Assembly (NCBI GenBank): GCA_012800805.1
Contig: JAAZIO010000035.1
Coordinates: 1-16,839, forward strand
Direction: 5' to 3'
Origin: Clostridiales bacterium
GTDB taxonomy: Bacteria > Bacillota > Clostridia > Christensenellales > CAG-917
Length of the DNA: 16,839 nucleotides
The notes below the pieces were generated by a model. The model had not been told where the DNA came from, searched no databases, and worked only from the letters and a program-made list of their open reading frames with translations. This document shows, one piece after another, positions 4,473 through 10,573 of this stretch. Position numbers and translations under genes: made by a program. How positions within the stretch are numbered: position 1 is the stretch's first letter; each line of letters begins with the position of its first letter.

Positions 4473-6017
4473 TTATTCCTCCCAGTCGAACTCTATAATT
4501 TCGACAAGTTCCATCGCGGGCTCGGGCTCGGGTAAAGCGGGAGCTCCGACGGGCGCAAGAGCCTTTTCCGCTTTCTTGATTTTGATAGCGGAATAAAGAC
4601 CAAGCAACTGAAGCGTGATAAGCGGCATCATGGCTATCATGGCGATCACGCCGAAAGAGTCGGCTATAATGTTTCCGCCGAGCGCCTTTGACGCGCCCGT
4701 TGCAAGCGGAAGCAAGAAAGATGCCGCCATAGAACCGCTTGCGGCGCTGCCGGAGTCGAAAGCGATTGCGGTATAAACTTTGGGCACAAAGAACGAGATA
4801 ACAATAGCCGCCGCATAGCCCGGAACTATAAACCAAAGAACCGAAATTCCCGTAAGAACTCTCACCATGGCAAGGCCGACGGCAAGAGCCACGGCAATCA
4901 TAAGGGAAAACAGTATGCTCTTTTTCTTAATTGTTCCCGCGGTTATCTCCTCGATTTTGCCCGTAAGGATGTGCACGGCGGGCTCGGCTATAACAAGGAA
5001 GAAGCCTACCAAAATACCTATGGGAATAAGCGCGAACTTATGACCCGACAACACTATTTTTTCGCCGAGGCTGGCTCCCGTTTCAAGGAAGCCGAAGCTT
5101 ACGCCCGTGAGGAATATGACAAGGCCGAGGTATGTATAGAAAATACCCATTAAAATCTTTGATATCGCTTTCTTTTTCAATCTTAACGAAGCGATTTGGA
5201 ATATAAAGAAGAAAAAGAGAATAGGAACCAGCGCGATTGCCACGTTTATAAGCTGCTCAACCAATATGTCCACAAAAGTAAAGGCTGAGGATGTAACGGT
5301 AAGCATGGGCTCGTTGGAGATAAGGCCCAAAATCAGTATCGGAATAATCGGGCCGGTTGAGCATAGCGCCAGCATGCCAAAGTTGTCTTCAGCGGAAGAG
5401 GAGTCCTTTACTGTGGCAAGACCGATGCCGAATGCCATAAAGAACGGGACGGTTATGGGGCCCGTGGCCACTGCGCCCGAGTCGAAAGCAATCGGAATAA
5501 AAGAGGGTGACTTGAAAGCAAGACCGATTGCAAGCGCTATTATTATAAAGTAGGAAATAACAAGAATTTTCTGAAGGTCAAGGTTGAAAACAAGCCTTAA
5601 AACGGAAATAATCAGAAAGATTCCGACGCCCGAGGCTACAACAATTATTATAAGAAACTCGCTTATCGCGTTTTTAAGCTGTCCGGCAAGAATCCACAGG
5701 TTAGGCTCGGCAAGGGTGGTCGCAATACCCATAGTGAGAGCAACCACGATAAGGAGCGCAAGTTTTGCCGCTTTGGCGCCTTTTTCGGCAGGGGAGGAAA
5801 GAAGTTTTGAGCCGATGTTTTCACCGATAGAAATCATCGAAAGGTCAGCTCCCAAGGAGAACAAGCTCATTCCAAGCAGAACCATTAAGACCGCGACTAT
5901 GAAAAATCCGTAATCTCTTCCTTCAAAACCGCCAAAGCTGAACATAAGTATCAGCACCAAAACGGAAATAGGCAAGATAGATACAACCGATTCCTTGAGT
6001 TTCTCTAAAAATCTCAT
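4473..6017 (-). CDS. DUF1538 membrane protein with internal duplication, putative cation/proton antiporter
   Basis: 514-aa polytopic membrane protein with about twelve or more hydrophobic segments. It is an internal tandem duplication with matching motifs exactly 242 residues apart: AEPN at 103-106 and AEPA at 345-348, and FDSG at 178-181 and 420-423, each FDSG followed by a small-residue Gly/Ser/Ala/Thr segment. This is the DUF1538 family. In Halomonas, two separate DUF1538 proteins (UmpA and UmpB) were reported to work together as a Na+(Li+,K+)/H+ antiporter, so this gene looks like a natural fusion of the two halves; the transported ion here is unproved. The acidic C-terminal tail (after about 480) is Pro/Ala/Glu-rich and ends in DWEE. 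Its ATG overlaps the metH stop by 4 bp (ATGA), with AAGGAG inside metH, so it is translationally coupled to methionine genes. Two P-II-like genes follow. Confidence 0.88.
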   Translation of the reverse strand: MRFLEKLKESVVSILPISVLVLILMFSFGGFEGRDYGFFIVAVLMVLLGMSLFSLGADLSMISIGENIGSKLLSSPAEKGAKAAKLALLIVVALTMGIATTLAEPNLWILAGQLKNAISEFLIIIVVASGVGIFLIISVLRLVFNLDLQKILVISYFIIIALAIGLAFKSPSFIPIAFDSGAVATGPITVPFFMAFGIGLATVKDSSSAEDNFGMLALCSTGPIIPILILGLISNEPMLTVTSSAFTFVDILVEQLINVAIALVPILFFFFIFQIASLRLKKKAISKILMGIFYTYLGLVIFLTGVSFGFLETGASLGEKIVLSGHKFALIPIGILVGFFLVIAEPAVHILTGKIEEITAGTIKKKSILFSLMIAVALAVGLAMVRVLTGISVLWFIVPGYAAAIVISFFVPKVYTAIAFDSGSAASGSMAASFLLPLATGASKALGGNIIADSFGVIAMIAMMPLITLQLLGLYSAIKIKKAEKALAPVGAPALPEPEPAMELVEIIEFDWEE

Positions 6018-8353
6018 TTATTCTCCTTTTGCCTGACTCTGAAAATTTCCTTGAGTTTTTTGACGGCGTCGCCTGCGTCACGGCAGTATATTCCTCCAAT
6101 AGACGCGGCATATTCTTGTGTAATTACCGCTCCCCCGCAAAGTATAGGGATATCAAAATCTTCTCTTACAAAATCTATCGTCTTCGCCATGTTCTCAGCG
6201 GTAGTGGTCATTAAAGCCGAAAGGCCCAAAACGCAGGGATAATGCTGTTCCACCGCATTTTTTATAATATTATAATCGACATCCCTACCCAGGTCAACAA
6301 CTTTAAATCCGTAGTTGGCCACTATGGTTTTTACTATGTTTTTGCCTATGTCGTGCACATCACCTTTGACGGTCGCGATAATAAAAGTGCCAAGCGAACT
6401 GTCTCTAAGCGCGCCTTTTTCCTCTTCCGCTGCCCTGAATGCCTCCTTTGCCGCATCCGCCGCAGCTATCAGTTGAGGGAGAAAAACTTTTCCACTCTCA
6501 TAAAGTTTTCCGACCTCATCCAAGGCGGGGATAATATATTTTGAGCTAAGAGTTTCAAAATTTTCCTCTTTTATTATCTCTTTTGCAAGGCTGTATGAAA
6601 GCGTCGCCTGCCCCGTCACAATAGCGTCTGAAAGGGTGCAGTTGCTCTCGTCTATCCGCTTAACCGCGTCAACGCCGGTATGAGAGGATAAATACCTTTC
6701 AAGCGCGTTTTCTTTTGAAAGCAAAAAGTCAATCGCCTCGCTAGAGCCACAAAGCCCCCTCATCGCGGGATTAATTATCGCTATGTCAAGCCCATGCTTA
6801 ACAGCCAGCTCCAAAAACGCGGCGTTTATGTCTTCGCGGTGAGGCATACCGAAAGAGATGTTGGATACCCCAAGGGTGGTTTTAAACCCGCGCTCTTTTG
6901 CAAGTTTTAAGGCGTTTAAAGTGACAAGCGCATTGCCCGCCTTTGACGCCTCGGCAAGCGTTAGGGTATCCACAATAATTCTTTCTCTTTCTATGCCGTA
7001 TTTTTCAGCTTCCTTTGCTATATTTAGGGCGATTTCAATTCTTTCTTCCGCTGTTTCGGGAATTCCGTTTTCGTCCATGGTGAGAGCGATTACAAGCGCC
7101 CCGTATTTTTTGACAAGCGGAAGCACTCTGTCAAGGCTTTCTTTCTTTCCGCTTACGGAGTTCACTATCGCTCTTCCGTGATAAAGCCTCAGCGCCGCTT
7201 CAAGCACTTCAGGCTTTGAGGAGTCAATCTGAAGGGGGAGGGTAACGACCTCCTGCAGCCGCTTTAAAAGCGTAAGCATGGCGGTTTTTTCGTCGATACC
7301 CGAAACCCCGATGTTGACATCAAGAATATTAGCGCCTTGTTCTTGCTGTTTTATGCCCTCAAGCACCAAAAAGTCGAAGTCACCGCAAAGCGCCGCCTGC
7401 TGAACCCTCTTTTTGCCGGTGGGGTTTATCCTTTCGCCGCAAATGAGATTGCCCTCAAGCTTTAAGGCGTCGGTTTGCGATGAAATGTATATTCCATGCG
7501 GTTTTTTTATGTCAGCTTTAATGTCCTTTGTTTTTTCTTTTAAAAGGCCGATATGCTCAGGGGTAGTTCCGCAGCAGCCGCCGAGGATATTTACGCCAAG
7601 CTTTTTAATCTCAGCCATAGCTAGAGCAAAGTCCAAGGGGGAGACATCATAATAAGTTCTGCCGTGAGCCATACTTGGCATACCCGCGTTTGGCTTAATT
7701 GCCACGGGAACGGGGGATACCTCCGTTAAATCCTTTGCTATTTTATACAGCTGCACGGGGCCAAGCGAACAATTGGCGCCTATAGCGTCCGCTCCAAGCG
7801 ATGACGCCGTTACGGCAAAGCTTTTCGCGTCGGTTCCAAAAAAAGTTCTTTTGTTTTCGCCAAACGACATCGTGGCAAGAAGAGGGAGGGAGGAATTTTC
7901 TTTAACTGCCAGTATCGCCGCCCTCATCTCGGCAATTGATGTCATGGTTTCAACTACTATAAAATCAGTTTCGTCTCTTGCCGCAAGAACAATTTCTTTG
8001 AAGTTTTCATACGCCTCGTCAAATGAAATGCCGCCGCTGCCTACTATTTTGCCAAGCGGGCCGATATCAAGCCCGACATATCTCGCGCCGGATTTTTTAG
8101 CGCAATCAATGGCGGCGGTTATTATGTCTTTTAGCTGAGGCGGTGAAAACTTGAAAAGATTGGCGCCGAACGTGTTTGTGTAAACAGCGTCCGCTCCCGC
8201 TTTTACATAAGATTGATGAACGGATAAAACCGCCGAGGGGTTTTCAAGGCAGAGCCGCTCCACGGGAAAGCCCACGGGACAACCCGTTAACTCCATAAGC
8301 ATGCTGCCCATGGCGCCGTCAAGTATCAAACTTTCTTCAAACAGTTTTTTCAT
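6014..8353 (-). CDS. metH: Cobalamin-dependent methionine synthase lacking the reactivation domain
   Basis: Transfers the methyl group of 5-methyltetrahydrofolate through cob(I)alamin to homocysteine, forming methionine in the cytoplasm. 779 aa. Domains in order: homocysteine S-methyltransferase (about 1-290) with zinc ligands Cys195, Cys260 and Cys261 (GGCCGTTPEH); pterin-binding barrel (about 300-560; GERINPTGKK 306-315, DVNIG 345-349, QIDSS 375-379, TLGVSNISFG 493-502); helical cap (about 585-650); and the B12-binding Rossmann domain (about 654-775) with D665-x-H667-x-x-G670, His667 being the lower cobalt ligand, plus SAL and GG motifs. The AdoMet-binding reactivation domain of long MetH (about 1,200 aa in E. 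coli) is missing and is encoded separately just upstream. Its start overlaps that gene by 17 bp. TAGG upstream is a weak ribosome site, consistent with coupled translation. Confidence 0.95.
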   Translation of the reverse strand: MKKLFEESLILDGAMGSMLMELTGCPVGFPVERLCLENPSAVLSVHQSYVKAGADAVYTNTFGANLFKFSPPQLKDIITAAIDCAKKSGARYVGLDIGPLGKIVGSGGISFDEAYENFKEIVLAARDETDFIVVETMTSIAEMRAAILAVKENSSLPLLATMSFGENKRTFFGTDAKSFAVTASSLGADAIGANCSLGPVQLYKIAKDLTEVSPVPVAIKPNAGMPSMAHGRTYYDVSPLDFALAMAEIKKLGVNILGGCCGTTPEHIGLLKEKTKDIKADIKKPHGIYISSQTDALKLEGNLICGERINPTGKKRVQQAALCGDFDFLVLEGIKQQEQGANILDVNIGVSGIDEKTAMLTLLKRLQEVVTLPLQIDSSKPEVLEAALRLYHGRAIVNSVSGKKESLDRVLPLVKKYGALVIALTMDENGIPETAEERIEIALNIAKEAEKYGIERERIIVDTLTLAEASKAGNALVTLNALKLAKERGFKTTLGVSNISFGMPHREDINAAFLELAVKHGLDIAIINPAMRGLCGSSEAIDFLLSKENALERYLSSHTGVDAVKRIDESNCTLSDAIVTGQATLSYSLAKEIIKEENFETLSSKYIIPALDEVGKLYESGKVFLPQLIAAADAAKEAFRAAEEEKGALRDSSLGTFIIATVKGDVHDIGKNIVKTIVANYGFKVVDLGRDVDYNIIKNAVEQHYPCVLGLSALMTTTAENMAKTIDFVREDFDIPILCGGAVITQEYAASIGGIYCRDAGDAVKKLKEIFRVRQKENK

Positions 8354-8930
8354 GTAAACCTATTATTGCGGTAACCGTCTTTAAAGGCAGCATCATTCCG
8401 CTTTCGCTTACCAGTACGCCCATGGTCTTAGTGGCGGACACGGCGTTCAAAAATTCAGCCTGCAGGCTTAGGGGAGCGTCGCCGTAACCCAAAGAATAAC
8501 GGGTGGTGGTTTGTTTATTGTTTTGGTCCGCAAACTCTTTTATTATTCCCTCTATTCTGTCGCAGAGCTTTTCGGTGAGCAAAAGAGCCGCTGTATCTAA
8601 AAGGTAGCAAAATTCAAGGTCCGTCAGCCGCGCTTTGTCTATCTCGCTGTCAATTGAGCGGCCAAGGGAGGCGCAAAACAGCGCAACTTCCGTGCAGCCT
8701 TTTAAATGTCTTGCTAGGCTTTCACCCTCAAAATCAAGCGTAGTGCCTTTCACCCGTATTTTCCCGCGCTCGAAAGCTATCGGGAAGTACGCCACGGCAA
8801 ATTTCGGCGTGATAACTTCCATTGCAAGCTCGCACGCGCTGACCAGCTTGTCGTGCGAATAAAAAACAGGTTCTTTTCCTCCCGATATCTCGTTAAGGAG
8901 ATCCTCGGGCGTAATTTCTACTCCTATCAC
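8337..8930 (-). CDS. Stand-alone MetH reactivation protein (AdoMet-binding activation domain)
   Basis: 197-aa soluble protein matching the vitamin-B12-dependent methionine synthase activation region as a free polypeptide, the arrangement known from Thermotoga maritima TM0269. Diagnostic: R144-YSLGYGD-151 followed by APLSLQ, the counterpart of the RxxPGY segment that contacts AdoMet in MetH, and a C-terminal KTVTAIIGL segment. When cob(I)alamin is oxidised, such a domain supplies AdoMet and positions the corrinoid for reductive methylation. It should therefore bind the truncated MetH encoded immediately downstream. The start is GTG at 8930, overlapping the metF stop (GTGA) with AGGGGG 5 bases upstream. 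The electron donor (flavodoxin or other) is not in the window. Confidence 0.88.
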   Translation of the reverse strand: MIGVEITPEDLLNEISGGKEPVFYSHDKLVSACELAMEVITPKFAVAYFPIAFERGKIRVKGTTLDFEGESLARHLKGCTEVALFCASLGRSIDSEIDKARLTDLEFCYLLDTAALLLTEKLCDRIEGIIKEFADQNNKQTTTRYSLGYGDAPLSLQAEFLNAVSATKTMGVLVSESGMMLPLKTVTAIIGLHEKTV

Positions 8931-9781
8931 CAGTTCCCCCTAAAATGCGGGAAAATGCATTGCGCGATTCTCCCTTTGTTCATGGTGTATATATGAACGC
9001 CTTTTACGGCGTTTTTCTTTAAATCATGTATTTGCTTAACGGCCAAAAATATCCCCTCGGTGAAAAACTCCTCATCGCTTGCTTTGCTTCTGACATGCTC
9101 CTCAAAGTCTTTGGGAAGATGAGCGGAAGATAGCTTCAGCGTCCTTTCTATTATGCTCCTTTGGGTAAGGGGCATAATACCAGCCTCAACGGGAACATCA
9201 ATGCCCGCGGCCAAAAGTTTGTCCAAAAAGTCGTAAAACCTTTGGTTATCGAAAAACATCTGGGAGATAAGGTGTTTTACGCCCGCGTCTATTTTTCTTT
9301 TAAGGTTATCGATGTCCTTTTCAAGAGAGGGCGCGTCGGGATGCTTTTCTGGATAGCAGGCGCCCAAAAGATTGAATTTCGGATAATTTTTGGATATATA
9401 TTCAGCAAGCTCGCTTGCGAAGCGGAAATCATAAAAGCGTGAAGACGGTGTAAGGTCACCCCTTAGCACCAAAATGTTTTCAACGCCTTTTCTTTGAAGA
9501 ATGTCAAGCTGCTCGTCAAGCTTTTCTTTAGTAAGATTGACCGCCGTGATATGCGCCACGGTATTGATGCCGAATGCGTCAATTGCCACGCTTGCAACAT
9601 CCGCCGTGGTGCGCGCGCCTTCTCCGCCCGCCCCGTATGTGACGGACACGAAATCGGGCGATACGGATTTTATTTCTTTAAGAGCGCGGATAACTCCCTC
9701 AAGATTACCTTGCGCTTTCGGTGGAAAAACCTCCGCCGACATCACAAAGGCGTTTTGATCAAATAATTCTAAGGTTTTCAT
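8927..9781 (-). CDS. metF: 5,10-methylenetetrahydrofolate reductase
   Basis: Flavin enzyme of 284 aa that reduces 5,10-methylenetetrahydrofolate to 5-methyltetrahydrofolate, the methyl donor for the MetH encoded two genes downstream. Family motifs: AEVFPPK with the catalytic Glu17; FVSVTYGAGG (44-53); AHIT (77-79 region); LVLRGD (104-109); GACYPEKHPDAPS (140-152) followed by the DIDNLKRKIDAGVKHLISQMFFD block; GIMP; and GVHIYTMN near the C terminus. The length agrees with bacterial MetF. It is the first gene of the minus-strand cluster. The start at 9781 gives a normal N terminus, but there is no Shine-Dalgarno sequence and the promoter -10 box ends only 6 bases before the ATG, so the mRNA may be leaderless. 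An in-frame ATG at residue 14 is too close to the catalytic strand to be likely. Confidence 0.95.
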   Translation of the reverse strand: MKTLELFDQNAFVMSAEVFPPKAQGNLEGVIRALKEIKSVSPDFVSVTYGAGGEGARTTADVASVAIDAFGINTVAHITAVNLTKEKLDEQLDILQRKGVENILVLRGDLTPSSRFYDFRFASELAEYISKNYPKFNLLGACYPEKHPDAPSLEKDIDNLKRKIDAGVKHLISQMFFDNQRFYDFLDKLLAAGIDVPVEAGIMPLTQRSIIERTLKLSSAHLPKDFEEHVRSKASDEEFFTEGIFLAVKQIHDLKKNAVKGVHIYTMNKGRIAQCIFPHFRGNW

Positions 9782-9787
9782 AGTTAA

Positions 9788-9816
9788 ATATTACCAAACA
9801 TCAATTAAAATGTAAA
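9788..9816 (-). promoter_or_regulatory. Promoter of the metF-metH-DUF1538-PII cluster, apparently leaderless
   Basis: TTTACA (9816-9811) and TAATAT (9793-9788) on the minus strand are 17 bp apart. The usual start point falls on or next to the A of the metF ATG (9781). No S-box, T-box or cobalamin riboswitch can fit between promoter and gene. Confidence 0.65.
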
Positions 9817-9847
9817 ACAAACTGCTTATTTGCCTGCAAAAAATTTC

Positions 9848-9876
9848 TTGACATTAATTAAAATGCATACTATCAT
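9848..9876 (+). promoter_or_regulatory. Promoter of tRNA-Pro
   Basis: Perfect TTGACA (9848-9853), 17-bp spacer, TATCAT (9871-9876). Start predicted near 9882, 18 nt ahead of the mature tRNA 5' end. Confidence 0.85.
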
Positions 9877-9899
9877 AATTAAGCGTTTTAATAGATTAA

Positions 9900-9976
9900 C
9901 GGGGTGTAGCGCAGCTTGGTAGCGCGTTTGGTTCGGGACCAAAAGGCCGCGAGTTCAAATCTCGCCACTCCGACCA
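9900..9976 (+). tRNA. tRNA-Pro (anticodon CGG)
   Basis: 77-nt cloverleaf with encoded CCA. The acceptor pairs CGGGGTG (9900-9906) with CACTCCG before the discriminator A and CCA. The D arm is GCGC...GCGC, the anticodon stem TTTGG/CCAAA has loop TTCGGGA (anticodon CGG, with G37 as in proline tRNAs), and the T arm is GCGAG/CTCGC with loop TTCAAAT. It decodes CCG. C1-G72 fits bacterial tRNA-Pro. It is transcribed alone, with its own promoter and terminator. Confidence 0.97.
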
Positions 9977-9977
9977 G

Positions 9978-10005
9978 CCTCCGCTTTGCGGAGGTTTTAT
10001 TTTTT
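9978..10005 (+). terminator. Terminator of tRNA-Pro
   Basis: CCTCCGC-TTT-GCGGAGG (9978-9994) is a perfect 7-bp stem followed by TTTTATTTTTT, starting 1 base after the encoded CCA. Confidence 0.92.
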
Positions 10006-10076
10006 AATAAGCGATAATTATACACAAATTTTAATTTTGCTTACGGAAACGGTAAAAATTTGATAATTATACGGTA

Positions 10077-10105
10077 TTGACATTGATGTTTTACGGGATT
10101 ATAAT
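10077..10105 (+). promoter_or_regulatory. Perfect consensus promoter of the six-cysteine small protein
   Basis: TTGACA (10077-10082), exactly 17 bp, TATAAT (10100-10105): both boxes match the housekeeping consensus at all 12 positions. Start predicted near 10112, leader about 32 nt. GATAATTATAC occurs twice just upstream (10013-10023 and 10062-10072), the second copy ending 4 bp before the -35 box. Confidence 0.92.
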
Positions 10106-10143
10106 CAAATTATAAGCACAACACTCATGCAAGGAGGAAAATT

Positions 10144-10344
10144 ATGGAATATCCTAATTTCAGAAAGTGCTGCGGTACTTGCGCAAACTGGAAGGAGCCA
10201 AATCGCAAGGTAAATGCTACTAAGGACAAGGCAATAACGGAAGTGGAAAAAGCCACTTGCATGGCGCTCAGCGGAAGGGCGGAGCTTATGGGCGGCGGAT
10301 GCAGTGCCTGTCCCAAATACAGAAAATGGCCCATGCTCAAGTAA
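10144..10344 (+). CDS. Small six-cysteine protein, probable metal-binding, function unknown
   Basis: 66-aa protein with an ideal ribosome binding site (AAGGAGG, 6-7 bases before ATG), a perfect promoter and a strong terminator: a complete single-gene unit that must be real and probably well expressed. Cys at 9, 10, 13, 39, 53 and 56 form a CCxxC motif with a following Trp (CCGTCANW), one central Cys and a terminal CxxC (CSAC) followed by PKYRKW. The spacing suggests one zinc or iron site built from CxxC plus CxxC, with two extra Cys. The chain is basic (many Lys/Arg) and has no signal peptide, so it is likely cytoplasmic. Small proteins with CxxCxxW starts are widespread and mostly uncharacterised; I cannot assign a role. 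Zinc-ribbon-type nucleic-acid binding, metal buffering and redox sensing are all open. Confidence 0.88.
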   Translation: MEYPNFRKCCGTCANWKEPNRKVNATKDKAITEVEKATCMALSGRAELMGGGCSACPKYRKWPMLK

Positions 10345-10368
10345 TACATACCGCAAATTAAAATTTAA

Positions 10369-10397
10369 CCCTCCGGGTCGGAGGGCTTTTGCTATTT
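10369..10397 (+). terminator. Terminator of the six-cysteine gene
   Basis: CCCTCCG-GGT-CGGAGGG (10369-10385) is a perfect 7-bp stem followed by CTTTTGCTATTTTT, 24 bp after the stop codon. Confidence 0.88.
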
Positions 10398-10428
10398 TTG
10401 GTTAATTTGTTTGATGGTTAATTAAGAT

Positions 10429-10490
10429 GGTCTGTCGATTATTTATGACGGTCTGTGTCGGTCTATCGTTATTTATGACGGTCTATTGTT
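10429..10490. repeat. Short tandem repeat, unit about 20 bp
   Basis: Four successive units start with GGTCT at 10429, 10450, 10460 and 10480. Units 1 and 3 share GGTCT-RTCG followed by ATTTATGAC almost exactly; unit 2 is cut to 10 bp and unit 4 has diverged. The rest of the 10398-10573 spacer is AT-rich and shows no gene. Confidence 0.7.
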
Positions 10491-10552
10491 GCAATATATG
10501 GTTAATTCTTTTTAAACTTTTATCAAGCTGATTTTTACATATGTTAAGATAA

Positions 10553-10572
10553 TAAAGCCCAGCTAAGCTTTA
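10553..10572 (-). terminator. Weak terminator-like hairpin after the phosphohexomutase gene
   Basis: TAAAGC (10553-10558) and GCTTTA (10567-10572) pair with an 8-base loop immediately after the pgcA stop. The following minus-strand bases (TTATTATCTT) are only moderately T-rich. The stem is short and AT-heavy, so this may be an inefficient terminator or chance. Confidence 0.3.
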
Positions 10573-10573
10573 A

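Noticed and set aside
9782-9899. SAM, T-box or cobalamin riboswitch before metF
   Set aside because: No conserved aptamer segments are present and the metF promoter leaves no room for a leader.
10105-10356. Two minus-strand reading frames opposite the six-cysteine gene
   Set aside because: They have no ribosome binding site or promoter on that strand, overlap the plus-strand promoter and terminator elements, and are explained as shadows of the well-supported plus-strand gene.
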